NCBI GenBank assembly: GCA_018676385.1 | Contig: JABHEX010000262.1 | Span: forward strand, 1-21,515 | Origin: Akkermansiaceae bacterium | Lineage (GTDB): Bacteria > Verrucomicrobiota > Verrucomicrobiia > Verrucomicrobiales > Akkermansiaceae | DNA: 21,515 nt | Reading direction: 5' to 3' | Part shown: in pieces, positions 7,417 to 15,069 of the stretch | How the letters are laid out: every line of letters begins with the position of its first letter | Position numbering within the stretch: the first letter of the stretch is position 1 | Notes under the pieces: model-generated | What the model was told of the DNA's origin: nothing | Database searches by the model: none | What the model saw: the letters and a program-made list of their open reading frames with translations, nothing else | Made by a program: the position numbers and the translations under genes

Positions 7417-8195
7417 TTGGACAGAAAGGGATTGTTTTTTTGTTCTAATCTCACGCTTGTTAGTGGTCCATGTCCAGGACACAGAACGGTAGTGTAAGGT
7501 AGCGTCATTAGATTATTTTGTGCTGTTTTAAGAGATAGTTTGTAGGTGCTTTCTCCTGAGGTTCCGCCCATTGAGCCTGCGAAAACTGCATCGCCAACAA
7601 TACAGATCGGGGTTTCAAGCCCCTCGTAGTAAAAAGCTCGAGCAGGCGACATATGCCCACTGACATCTAACGACGTGATGGGTCCATTTTCGGTTTTGAT
7701 TAGAGCTTTGTGCTCTAAGTCCTCTGGGTATAAGACGGGTGTATTCTTGAATGCTTCTGTGCAGGCAGTGTGATCATGGTGTCGATGTGTGATGAGCAAA
7801 CGCGCGATTTTGAGACCTTTTGAGTGTATTAGCTGAATAAGTTCGTCGGCATTTGTTCCTGTATCGATCACTGTGGCGGTGGTTCCGTGCTCAATGATGT
7901 ATGCATTGACGCCGGCATGCCCGAAAGGGGAGATGATCTGATAAAGCCCTTTGGGAGACTCAATACTGGGGTAATAATTAGATAAATTTGACAATGCACC
8001 GCCGTCAAGTTTCAGTAGCTTTGCAACCCGTTTGATATCCGTGGGTGTGTTACCGCCGGCAAGTAAGTCCTGGAGCACTTCGATGTCCATGCCCGCTTTA
8101 TCGGCAAGCTGCTCTGTGGAAAGGTTTTGGCCGCGCATTGCCTTAGTGATGATATCGCAAGGGTCGTCTTCGATTGGTATGGTTGTATTGGACAT
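7410..8195 (-). CDS. MBL-fold metallo-hydrolase with N-terminal XRE-like helix-turn-helix domain
   Basis: The 261 residues have two parts. Residues about 12-68 resemble an XRE-type helix-turn-helix domain: MRGQNLSTEQLADKAGMDIE then DIKRVAKLLKLDGGALSNL. Residues about 83-261 are a glyoxalase II-like metallo-beta-lactamase hydrolase with all expected metal ligands: His137, His139, Asp141 and His142 in THRHHDH, His181 in SGH, Asp202 in GDAVFAGSMGG, and His242 in CPGHGP. The hydrolase part should act on a thioester or another small metabolite; the helix-turn-helix part may bind DNA, or may have been recruited for protein contacts. I recall such fusions from Verrucomicrobia and relatives, but their role is not known to me. 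It is divergent from mutT with 42 bp between the start codons, so their promoters must overlap. Confidence 0.88.
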   Translation of the reverse strand: MSNTTIPIEDDPCDIITKAMRGQNLSTEQLADKAGMDIEVLQDLLAGGNTPTDIKRVAKLLKLDGGALSNLSNYYPSIESPKGLYQIISPFGHAGVNAYIIEHGTTATVIDTGTNADELIQLIHSKGLKIARLLITHRHHDHTACTEAFKNTPVLYPEDLEHKALIKTENGPITSLDVSGHMSPARAFYYEGLETPICIVGDAVFAGSMGGTSGESTYKLSLKTAQNNLMTLPYTTVLCPGHGPLTSVRLEQKNNPFLSKC

Positions 8196-8237
8196 TTGAA
8201 ATTGTGTTAGTGTCTATGTATGGATTAATCTGGTGGT

Positions 8238-8630
8238 ATGATCAATGTAGTATGCGCAATTATCCGTAATCCACATGGGGAAGTGCTCGCGTGCCAACGT
8301 CCTAAAGGCAAGTTGTTTGCTGGTAAGTGGGAGTTTCCGGGTGGAAAAATTGAGCTGGGAGAGCACCCCGAGCATGCATTGTCTAGAGAGATTCTTGAAG
8401 AACTAAGTTGTGAATTAAGTGTGCTACGACCACTCGATGTTGTTACTCATAAGTATGATAATTTTTCAATCCGGTTAATGCCTTATCTGTGTATCATCAA
8501 GTCTGGAAAAATAAACCTTCGTGAACATAATGACATGCGTTGGCTGAAAATCAAAGAGTGTTCTGAGCTTGATTGGAGTGCTGCCGACATACCCATATGG
8601 AGAGCATTATTACGATTAGAATTAGGCTGA
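8238..8630 (+). CDS. mutT: Nudix hydrolase, MutT-like (8-oxo-dGTP diphosphatase type)
   Basis: This 130-residue cytoplasmic protein has the size and N-terminus of MutT: INVVCAIIRNPHGEVLACQR, then WEFPGGKIELGE. The Nudix box runs from Gly36 to about Cys58 with Glu42, Arg50, Glu51, Glu54 and Glu55 in place. The usual Gly after EEL is replaced by Ser57. MutT hydrolyses oxidised dGTP and so prevents A:T to C:G transversions; substrate cannot be proved here because Nudix subfamilies overlap. GGTGG lies just before the ATG. The gene converges on the metallophosphoesterase gene with only 2 nt between stop codons and no visible terminator. Confidence 0.85.
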   Translation: MINVVCAIIRNPHGEVLACQRPKGKLFAGKWEFPGGKIELGEHPEHALSREILEELSCELSVLRPLDVVTHKYDNFSIRLMPYLCIIKSGKINLREHNDMRWLKIKECSELDWSAADIPIWRALLRLELG

Positions 8631-8632
8631 TC

Positions 8633-9355
8633 TCATCGGCCAATGGCGATGCGATTGGCAAGTGATTCCGGTAAGCCAGCGTCTAAGATTTTCTGCTGTG
8701 CCGTTTGTAAATCATATTCCACACGTCGAAAAATTACGGTACTCTTGTCTAGATCGTAAATGCAGTAGGATGCTCTCCAATCGCCATCACGAGGTTGTCC
8801 TACTGACCCCGCATTGATGAAATATTTTTGTCCGGCTTCGATTGTGATCGAATTTGCAGGAATCTTTTGCACAACTGATCCATGAGTAAATATACATGGC
8901 ACATGAGTGTGACCGCAAAAACACACCGGTGTCACCTGATAAGAGAAGTTTGCCATGGCATCAAATTTGTTGGTTGCGTAGTTCCATGAGGATGGTTGAT
9001 CGAGAGTTGAGTGAACGACAGTGAAATCGTGCACTTGGCGTACCATTCTCAGGCGAGCTAGCCATTGTCTCTGATCTGGGTTGAGTTGCTCACGAGTCCA
9101 GAGCAAAGCTTCAGCTGCGGTTGCGTTCATCATATCCAGAGAGGTGTCGTGGCCGCAGTCTTGATCGTGGTTCCCTTTGACTACTGGGCATTTCATGGAT
9201 TTGACTTTTTCTAAGCATTCAGCTGGGCTTGCATTATAGCCGACAACATCGCCGAGACAGACATAACTGTTGCAGCTTTGCGATTCAGCATCAGCGAGAA
9301 CTGCGTCAAGCGCTTCAAGGTTTGCGTGAATATCACTGAAAATGGCTACTTTCAT
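8633..9355 (-). CDS. Metallophosphoesterase (YfcE/MJ0936-like phosphodiesterase)
   Basis: This 240-residue protein belongs to the calcineurin-like phosphoesterases of the Metallophos_2 type, which use two metal ions to cleave phosphomono- or diesters. All motifs are present: Asp8 and His10 in FSDIHANLEALDAVL, GDVVGYNASP at 35-44, GNHD at 61-64, VHST at 114-117 and GHTH at 138-141. The conserved NAGSVGQPRDGD (171-182) is also typical. I chose the ATG at 9355, giving MKVAIFSDIH, because the strand begins there; a TTG six codons upstream (9373) is possible but unlikely. There is no signal peptide, so it is probably cytoplasmic. The substrate is unknown. It is convergent with mutT. The 216 bp on its 5' side, up to 9571, hold no gene that I can support. 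Confidence 0.9.
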   Translation of the reverse strand: MKVAIFSDIHANLEALDAVLADAESQSCNSYVCLGDVVGYNASPAECLEKVKSMKCPVVKGNHDQDCGHDTSLDMMNATAAEALLWTREQLNPDQRQWLARLRMVRQVHDFTVVHSTLDQPSSWNYATNKFDAMANFSYQVTPVCFCGHTHVPCIFTHGSVVQKIPANSITIEAGQKYFINAGSVGQPRDGDWRASYCIYDLDKSTVIFRRVEYDLQTAQQKILDAGLPESLANRIAIGR

Positions 9356-9571
9356 GTCTAATACTGGAAACAATCAATGACCTCGGAGCAAACTTAGGGA
9401 AAGAAAAAAACTAAAGAGACTTAATAAAGGGCGGTGCAAGAGGGAGGGATTGTGCCAAAGGGCTGTTTGATTCGTTATTTGGCTTGGGAGAAGCGGCGCG
9501 TATGCTGTTGCAATTTGCATTTATGATAGAGATGAGTTGAATCGGGTAGTTACAGCCAAATCTAGTAAGAG

Positions 9572-10489
9572 CTATTGATCTGGTGTTGGAATGCCCAGCT
9601 TGATTGCGAGTTCCCGCCGCTTATCCAGCACGCCATCCATAGGGTAGGATATATGTCTATTTTTCCAGTAATTCGTTAACCAAGTGTATTGAGTTTTCTC
9701 ATCGGGAAAGAGGTCATTATCAGGAATTGGAATTTTCTCTGGAAGTTCAACCGCATTTTGTAATGCAAACAAACAACAAACTAAGTTAGGTAAGTGGTTG
9801 TCGGGAGTTGACAAGAAAAGTTCTGTTCCATCATTGAGGGCCTCTTTTTTCCGCGCGGGAATACGTGCAAGAGAATAGAACCTGAATCTCTTGTATTGTT
9901 TGCGCTTGTATCCTGGCATTGTGTCGGTTGCCAATGAATTGTCGTAATGCGTTACGGCACGTTGGAGATCTGGTAGCTTAAACCGATCACTCCACAGGCG
10001 AGCAAGTGAGATGTGTAGTTTCCAGTTTTCAGGATTCTGTCGCACGCCTTCGTCAAGAAGAGCAGAGCCTTTGTCGATGTATAGCTTACGCAGTGCTTTG
10101 CGGCGCAGCGGGCTAAGGTTTCGATCCTCATTGTAGTGAACTGATGCATTGGTATGCAGATGCCATGCACCCGTATCCCAATAATGTGTTGTTTGTGGCT
10201 GTAATGTGGTGATGACCCCGTAGCTTTCCTCTAGTTTGATCCAGTCAAGTTTTTCAAAATGGATAAAAGCGCGAAGGTTCCACATTGCGGCTACCAGCGA
10301 CCGCAGACCACCCAATGCCACCGCAGCGCCCGTTTGTCCGAGTTGCAGATTGGTTCCTTGCTTAAGCGATGGTTGGATTAGTTGATTTTCAACCATGTCC
10401 TTATTGAGTTGATCCTCATAGCTTAGTTTAGCAGCGCCAAATCCTATGAGCACACAAAGAATGACAACAATTTGGAAAACAATACGCAT
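9572..10489 (-). CDS. Conserved unknown protein, third gene of the ABC export operon
   Basis: I do not recognise a named family for this 305-residue protein. It starts with a hydrophobic segment (about 4-20), either a membrane anchor or an uncleaved signal. A largely helical, tetratricopeptide-like body follows. Blocks such as GGLRSLVAAMWNLRAF (60-75), TTLQPQTTHYWDTGAWHLH (94-112) and LLDEGVRQNPENWKLH (143-158) look strongly constrained, and the last resembles a TPR helix pair. The start codon is 1 nt after the permease stop, so the two are translationally coupled and the protein is very probably a dedicated partner of the exporter, on the periplasmic face if the N-terminal helix is an anchor. 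I recall similar proteins next to ABC-2 genes in Verrucomicrobia and Planctomycetes; this was not checked. Confidence 0.85.
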   Translation of the reverse strand: MRIVFQIVVILCVLIGFGAAKLSYEDQLNKDMVENQLIQPSLKQGTNLQLGQTGAAVALGGLRSLVAAMWNLRAFIHFEKLDWIKLEESYGVITTLQPQTTHYWDTGAWHLHTNASVHYNEDRNLSPLRRKALRKLYIDKGSALLDEGVRQNPENWKLHISLARLWSDRFKLPDLQRAVTHYDNSLATDTMPGYKRKQYKRFRFYSLARIPARKKEALNDGTELFLSTPDNHLPNLVCCLFALQNAVELPEKIPIPDNDLFPDEKTQYTWLTNYWKNRHISYPMDGVLDKRRELAIKLGIPTPDQ

Positions 10490-10490
10490 G

Positions 10491-11402
10491 TTAAAATTCT
10501 TTTTTCCGGAAAGTAAACCATGCCAAAACGCTGTAAATGCCAGTGTAAAACAAGGTCAATACAGTAAGTTTTTTGATGATGCTTGCGGATACCGTTTTGC
10601 CCTCGATGGTAGCATCAATGATGTTGTATAGCTGGAAATCTGGGAAGATGAGTGCTACTCCCTGAGATGCCATTTTCAATTCTTGAGAAACGTTAGAGCC
10701 ATGACTGTGTAACCAATAATTGCGAGCATCCGCGGTGAAGTGGCCAACGAAGTAGATGACAACTGATATCACGATGGTAAATAGCGTAGAGCTTGAGAAC
10801 GTGGATATGAGCAGCGCGATAGATGCCATAATTGTAGCCTTAAAAAAGATTGCAGCTACGCCTGCGTGTAAATCCCATGTCACGCCTTGTTGTGTAATGG
10901 AATCATGACGCATCTGTATGTATTCCTTCGGCCAACCTTGCGCTCGAGCTTTTTCTAGCTCCACAGCGAGCAGACCATCAGTTCGGTAGTTGAGAATTAA
11001 ACACAACAAGCCGTCCATCAGTAGGAGCGAGACAACGACGAGTAAAAGGACGCCTGATAGTTTTCCTATCAGGTAATCGAGACGCGGAACAGGTTTGCTT
11101 AATATGGTGTAGAGTGTGCGATCTTCCAAATCTTTGGGGATGAGTAACGCGGTAGCGGCAATGGCAAAAAGTACGGAGAACATGGCCATCGATCCCATGG
11201 CTGTACTTTTGAGTATGATAAGTTCCTGTTCTGCCGTATCTTCCGTAGTTCGACTATAGGGCATTTCAAAGAAACTTGCGGCAATCATGAGTAGAGCAAA
11301 GACTGCGAGGAAATAGAACACTTTCATCCGCACCAGTTGGGTAAAGGTGTGGCTTGCAATAACCAGAATACGGCTTGGGGAGAAGAAACTGTTTTTACGC
11401 AT
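10491..11402 (-). CDS. ABC-2 type exporter, permease subunit
   Basis: This 303-residue inner-membrane protein is the permease of an ABC-2 exporter. It has about six hydrophobic segments, the first near 28-45. A characteristic cytosolic motif IPKDLEDRTLYTILSKPVPR precedes the second pair of helices, followed by YLIGKLSGVLLL. A large soluble loop (about 145-185, with QGWPKEYIQMRH) lies between membrane segments, as in GldF/NosY-like permeases. I chose the ATG at 11402, preceded by a perfect AGGAGGAG; an upstream start at 11441 would lie inside the ATPase gene. It overlaps the ATPase gene by 8 bp and ends 1 nt before the next gene, so the three form one operon. The exported substrate cannot be deduced. 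Confidence 0.92.
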   Translation of the reverse strand: MRKNSFFSPSRILVIASHTFTQLVRMKVFYFLAVFALLMIAASFFEMPYSRTTEDTAEQELIILKSTAMGSMAMFSVLFAIAATALLIPKDLEDRTLYTILSKPVPRLDYLIGKLSGVLLLVVVSLLLMDGLLCLILNYRTDGLLAVELEKARAQGWPKEYIQMRHDSITQQGVTWDLHAGVAAIFFKATIMASIALLISTFSSSTLFTIVISVVIYFVGHFTADARNYWLHSHGSNVSQELKMASQGVALIFPDFQLYNIIDATIEGKTVSASIIKKLTVLTLFYTGIYSVLAWFTFRKKEF

Positions 11403-12324
11403 GATCTCCTCCTTTCTTATTTGTTGAAGCAATAACAACATGGGGGAGGGTATCCTTGTCGACTAGTAACGAATCAGATTTCTTGGCTTCGTCTAAGAAT
11501 AACCTTTCTAGAGTTGTCCGTGGTTTCCCCATTCTTACGAACTCAGTATTTTTGGAATCATTGATTACATCACGGATTTTTGTAAGCGTGTGATCACTGG
11601 CGTGACGGATAACCACCTCTGTCTGGTCTTCGATGGCGATGAGATCATCAAGTCGGCCCTCCTTGACCAGACTTCCGTTAAATATGATACCAACGTGATC
11701 GCAAACCTCCTGCACTTGTTCTAGTAGATGGGAGCAGAGAAAGACCGTCACACCACGCTCCCTGAGGCTGACGATCAAATCACGTATTTGGCGCGATCCC
11801 ACGGGATCGACTCCTGCAGTTGGTTCGTCGAGAATAAGCAAGCGAGGTTCGTGTATGAGTGCCTGTGCCAGCCCTATCCGCTGAAGCATGCCTTTTGAGT
11901 AACCGCCAATTCGGCGTTTACGTGCATCTTGGAGCGATACCATCTCAAGCATTTCATCGACCCGTGTTTTTATTTTTTTCCCGCGCAACCCACAAAGTTT
12001 TGCGTAAAATCGGAGTGTCTCCTCGCCGGTGAGGTGTTTATAGAAGTAAGGGTTCTCAGGCAGGAATCCTATCTCTTGTCGTGAATCTGTCTTTAGTGAG
12101 TTTTTACCAAAGACATGGCAGCTGCCTGCAGTAGGGCGTAGGAGCCCGAGCAGGGCCTTCATTGTTGTCGATTTACCTGAGCCATTTGGTCCGATCAGAC
12201 CGTAAACCTCACCTGGCATTATCTTGAGTGAAACGTCATTCACAGCACGCACTTTCGTCTTCCTGAAGGGCGATGGGAATTCCTTCACGAGGCGGTTGAT
12301 TTGGACAGCGGGTGTTTCCTCCAT
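11395..12324 (-). CDS. ABC transporter ATP-binding protein (ABC-2 exporter type)
   Basis: This 309-residue cytoplasmic ATPase powers the exporter whose permease follows. Walker A is GPNGSGKST (45-53), the Q-loop region is GFLPENPYFY (86-95), the signature is YSKGMLQR (142-149), Walker B is LLILDEP (162-168), and the switch histidine is His199 in SHLL. The domain ends near 220 and is followed by an accessory C-terminal part of about 85 residues, common in CcmA/NatA-type subunits. The closing region contains LERLFLDEAKK, which often ends this subfamily. It is the first gene of the operon, and a weak AGAG lies before the ATG. Its divergent neighbour is the lipoprotein at 12447, with 122 bp between the starts and no promoter I would call confidently. 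Confidence 0.95.
   Translation of the reverse strand: MEETPAVQINRLVKEFPSPFRKTKVRAVNDVSLKIMPGEVYGLIGPNGSGKSTTMKALLGLLRPTAGSCHVFGKNSLKTDSRQEIGFLPENPYFYKHLTGEETLRFYAKLCGLRGKKIKTRVDEMLEMVSLQDARKRRIGGYSKGMLQRIGLAQALIHEPRLLILDEPTAGVDPVGSRQIRDLIVSLRERGVTVFLCSHLLEQVQEVCDHVGIIFNGSLVKEGRLDDLIAIEDQTEVVIRHASDHTLTKIRDVINDSKNTEFVRMGKPRTTLERLFLDEAKKSDSLLVDKDTLPHVVIASTNKKGGDHA
11406..11413 (-). promoter_or_regulatory. Strong Shine-Dalgarno site of the ABC permease
   Basis: AGGAGGAG on the minus strand ends 3 nt before the ATG at 11402 (AGGAGG core spacing 5 nt). It lies inside the end of the ATPase gene and decides the permease start. It is the only perfect ribosome-binding site I see in the window. Confidence 0.85.
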
Positions 12325-12446
12325 AACTCTATATAATGTTGTAGATTAACGGGAACTGCTCATGGCGCAACAGCAATTCAGTATCATTCTGTTTTTTACA
12401 TACACATAGCTAAGAATTGATTGCTGCTTGCCGTCACTTAATAAGC

Positions 12447-13226
12447 ATGAAAACCATTACACTTATATCATTCGTTGCTCTTTTCTCTCTCACAAGCTGT
12501 TTTCAGGTGGATAGCACCATCACTGTAAAAAAAGATGGTAGCGGTAATGTCACAGAAATCACTCACTTTGGGGAGCAGATGAAAAATTTTATAATACGTA
12601 GTTCAGCTGGAGACCGTTTGCGGGTGATTAGCGATAAGGCTAAGACGCGAGGGCGTGCCAATAGGATGGGCGAGGGAGTGGAGCTAGTCAGTATTGAAAA
12701 GATCAATACCAAAGGCAAGCTGGGCTTAAATGCTGTTTATAAGTTTCCCGATATCAACAAGTTGAAATACAGCATCCGTGGTGCGGTGCACGATGCTGCG
12801 AGTCTGGTAATAGGGTCTTATGATACAGGGAAGGCAGATGATACAGAGAAGGCAGTGACTTTTAAATTTAAGGACGAAAAACTTACCATCATACAGAAGA
12901 AACCAGATGCCGCCATGGCCAATAATGAAGTGACCAAACCCGAGGGAATGAATCGTCAGATATCTGCCAATATAAAGGGCATGATGGGGGGCATGCGTAT
13001 TACCACCAAAGTGAAGATCGATTCTGGCATAGCAAAGACTGATGCTGCCCACGTAGATGGTAACGTCATTACTCTAAAAGACATTCCGATCGATGCGATC
13101 ATGGCTGAGCCAGATAAAATCAGAGCTCTACGTAGTGGGGATTTTGATAAAGCTAAGGCAGCTCTTAAGGGTGTTGAGGGAATCAAATTTGAGGTAAAAG
13201 AAACTGTCTCTGTGGAGATGAGGTAA
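12447..13226 (+). CDS. Predicted lipoprotein of unknown function
   Basis: The 259-residue product begins with a lipoprotein signal: MKTITLISFVALFSLTSC with the lipobox LTSC and Cys18 as the lipidated residue. The mature part starts FQVDSTITVKKDGSGNVTE. That pattern (a charged strand with DGSG) is common at the start of Verrucomicrobia and Planctomycetes lipoproteins of unknown role. The rest is beta-rich and lysine-rich, with an Met/Gly stretch KGMMGGMRITTKVKID near the middle. It should be anchored in the inner or outer membrane, facing the periplasm. I chose the ATG at 12447 because it gives the signal peptide; a TTG at 12417 would add ten residues in front of it. It is monocistronic, divergent from the ABC operon, and shows no recognisable domain. 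Confidence 0.82.
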   Translation: MKTITLISFVALFSLTSCFQVDSTITVKKDGSGNVTEITHFGEQMKNFIIRSSAGDRLRVISDKAKTRGRANRMGEGVELVSIEKINTKGKLGLNAVYKFPDINKLKYSIRGAVHDAASLVIGSYDTGKADDTEKAVTFKFKDEKLTIIQKKPDAAMANNEVTKPEGMNRQISANIKGMMGGMRITTKVKIDSGIAKTDAAHVDGNVITLKDIPIDAIMAEPDKIRALRSGDFDKAKAALKGVEGIKFEVKETVSVEMR

Positions 13227-13297
13227 ATGATAATCTCTAAGTCACGTTAGATCAAAAACTCTTTGACCTTGTTTCGTGATGGGTAGCTTTGTTTCCC

Positions 13298-13330
13298 AAA
13301 AGAAAACGCGCCGATCACTAGACCGGCGCG
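13298..13330 (-). terminator. Intrinsic terminator of rpsP
   Basis: A GC-only 7-bp stem (CGCGCCG, 13307-13313, with CGGCGCG, 13324-13330) encloses a 10-nt loop. On the minus strand it is followed by TTTTCTTTT (13306-13298), so it fits the convergent rpsP transcript. On the plus strand the following bases are A-rich, so it would only be a weak stop for the lipoprotein gene. Confidence 0.82.
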
Positions 13331-13378
13331 ACAAACAAAACACGATATGAAAATAATCGTATAAAAAGGGATGGTATT

Positions 13379-13636
13379 CTATGCCTCTGCCTGCATGGAC
13401 TCTTTGCGGGCTTTCTTGATGATACTACCAACGGTGTCGGATGGTTGTGCACCCTTGGTAATCCAGGCGTCGGCCTTGGCAACGTCTAAGGTGTAATTTA
13501 CACCTTCTTCCATGGGGTTGTATGTGCCAATTTGCTCGATATAACGTCCGTCGCGACGCTTTCGGCTATCCACTGCTACGATCTTGTAGAAAGGACGGTC
13601 TTTGGTGCCTTGGCGGTTGAGTCTGAGAGTTAGCAT
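13379..13636 (-). CDS. rpsP: 30S ribosomal protein S16
   Basis: S16 is an essential small-subunit protein that binds 16S rRNA early in 30S assembly. The 85 residues begin MLTLRLNRQGTKDRPFYKIV, the family hallmark, followed by VDSRKRRDGRYIEQIGTYNP and a C-terminal part rich in Lys and Ala. I chose the ATG at 13636; the frame stays open upstream to 13723 but that sequence is unlike any S16 and holds no Shine-Dalgarno site. In many bacteria rpsP is followed by rimM-trmD-rplS; here it stands alone, ending in a GC-rich terminator, and lies head to head with obg. The length matches the family. Certain. Confidence 0.98.
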   Translation of the reverse strand: MLTLRLNRQGTKDRPFYKIVAVDSRKRRDGRYIEQIGTYNPMEEGVNYTLDVAKADAWITKGAQPSDTVGSIIKKARKESMQAEA

Positions 13637-13682
13637 GAAATGATGGGTAAAATGAATGAGCCAGATGTGGCAGGGGCGGGAA

Positions 13683-13709
13683 ATTGTACGAATACAAGAC
13701 GTTTGCCAA
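13683..13709 (-). promoter_or_regulatory. Possible promoter of rpsP
   Basis: On the minus strand, TTGGCA (13709-13704) and TACAAT (13688-13683) each match the sigma70 consensus at five of six positions. The spacer is only 15 bp, shorter than ideal, so this is a tentative call. It would give a leader of about 40 nt before rpsP. Confidence 0.35.
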
Positions 13710-13832
13710 GAGAAAAATAGCATATTCGTCTCTATTTCGCATTTTCATTCGCAAAATTACTGCTATGAACCCGCACCGCTCGATTTTGCAAGTTACATAT
13801 TAAGCGTCTAAATCCTAAAATTTTTTATCAGT

Positions 13833-14888
13833 ATGTTTATCGATCATATTAGAATTTACGCCGAAGCTGGTGACGGTGGCAATGGTGTCGTCCACTTTCG
13901 TCGAGAGAAATTTAGGCCTAAAGGAGGGCCTGATGGTGGTGATGGTGGAAACGGTGGTCATATCATACTTAAGGTAGACCCTGCTGTGGACAACCTGAAG
14001 GCCTATTCATATGATCCTAAATTGATTGCTAAGAACGGTGAACACGGGGCGGGTAACCGGAAACATGGGAAATCTAGCAAAGACAGAACTGGTAAAGTTC
14101 CGCCCGGCACAGTGGTCTACCGAAGTAATGCTTCTACGGTTTCCGAGGCAGTGGAGCTTGAGCGAGGTGGAGAAGGGGTCGACCTCGAACCTATCGCTGA
14201 TCTTACTGAGTATGGAGATGAATTTGTGCTATGCGCAGGAGGTAAGGGGGGTAAGGGCAACTGGCATTACAAGTCATCCACTAACCAAGCTCCTGAAGAG
14301 CATACACTCGGGACGGAGGCCGACTTTGGCGTATTTTATTTGGAATTACGACGTATTGCGGATGCTGGAATGGTCGGGTTTCCTAATGCTGGCAAGTCTA
14401 CGCTGGTGAATAAGCTTTCCCAGGCGGCTCCGAAAATTGGTAATTACCCGTTCACAACACTCAATCCTATGGTTGGTGTGGTTGAGTTTCCAAAATACCG
14501 TCGTTGCACAGTGGCAGACATTCCAGGTTTGATCGAAGGCGCCCATGAGAATCGCGGGCTTGGACACGAGTTCCTGCGTCATATCACCCGATGCAAGCTC
14601 CTTCTCTTTGTAATTGATATGGCGGGTAGCGAAGGTCGTGATCCCATCGAAGATCTTCAAACACTGAGAACTGAAATCAAAATGTATGATGATGATTTAT
14701 CAAAATTTGAGTGGATTATTATCGCGAATAAAATGGATATTGACGGTGCTGAAGAAAACCTTGTTGCTTTCAAACAACGCTTCCCGAAGCAAACCATTGT
14801 CTCATTATCTGCGGATACCGAGGAGGGACTTGAAGGCTTACGCGAGGAGCTTGATAAACGCGTGGGCTACCGGCGAGATATTAGTTGA
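13833..14888 (+). CDS. obg: Obg-family GTPase
   Basis: Obg (CgtA) is an essential GTPase that associates with the 50S subunit during its maturation and links ribosome state to growth and stress. The 351 residues contain the glycine-rich Obg fold (1 to about 157; HFRREKFRPKGGPDGGDGG at 21-39) and the G domain: G1 GFPNAGKST (182-190), G2 FTT (207-209), G3 DIPG (229-232), G4 NKMD (299-302), and G5 SLSA (324-327). G1 has Phe where Leu is more common. The C-terminal OCT domain of Firmicutes proteins is absent, as in many other phyla. It is not next to rplU-rpmA, its frequent partners, but divergent from rpsP. No Shine-Dalgarno sequence precedes the ATG. Certain. Confidence 0.97.
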   Translation: MFIDHIRIYAEAGDGGNGVVHFRREKFRPKGGPDGGDGGNGGHIILKVDPAVDNLKAYSYDPKLIAKNGEHGAGNRKHGKSSKDRTGKVPPGTVVYRSNASTVSEAVELERGGEGVDLEPIADLTEYGDEFVLCAGGKGGKGNWHYKSSTNQAPEEHTLGTEADFGVFYLELRRIADAGMVGFPNAGKSTLVNKLSQAAPKIGNYPFTTLNPMVGVVEFPKYRRCTVADIPGLIEGAHENRGLGHEFLRHITRCKLLLFVIDMAGSEGRDPIEDLQTLRTEIKMYDDDLSKFEWIIIANKMDIDGAEENLVAFKQRFPKQTIVSLSADTEEGLEGLREELDKRVGYRRDIS

Positions 14889-14931
14889 GGTGTGGAGCAT
14901 GCGGTTGAATTGCAGCGTGGCTAACGCGCAG

Positions 14932-14957
14932 GGCTTGTCATAATCGAGCTGTTTTTT
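14932..14957 (+). terminator. Possible intrinsic terminator of obg
   Basis: GCTTG (14933-14937) can pair with CGAGC (14945-14949), with one G-U pair, across a 7-nt loop. Then follows TGTTTTTT, ending at 14957. The stem is short, so strength is uncertain, but its place 45 bp after the obg stop fits. Confidence 0.45.
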
Positions 14958-14971
14958 ACGATTTTGGTAAT

Positions 14972-15018
14972 ATAAGAAACGGTCGCCTGAGATAAGAAAC
15001 GGTCGCCTGAGAAGAAAC
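14972..15018. repeat. Perfect 20-bp tandem duplication with a partial third copy
   Basis: The unit ATAAGAAACGGTCGCCTGAG occurs twice without interruption (14972-14991 and 14992-15011). It is followed by AAGAAAC (15012-15018), which matches the unit from its third base. It lies between the convergent ends of obg and the cyclase-like gene, outside any gene. Slipped-strand duplication is the simplest explanation. Confidence 0.95.
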
Positions 15019-15069
15019 AGCGTTCTTTTTACCTGGGCGGCATCAATATGCTGGCATTGCAATCTGTAT

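Noticed and set aside
9477..9561. 8-bp inverted repeat (ATTTGGCT and AGCCAAAT) 69 bp apart between the metallophosphoesterase and ABC operon
   Set aside because: The repeat is short and widely spaced, with no accompanying T-run or gene, and is expected by chance.
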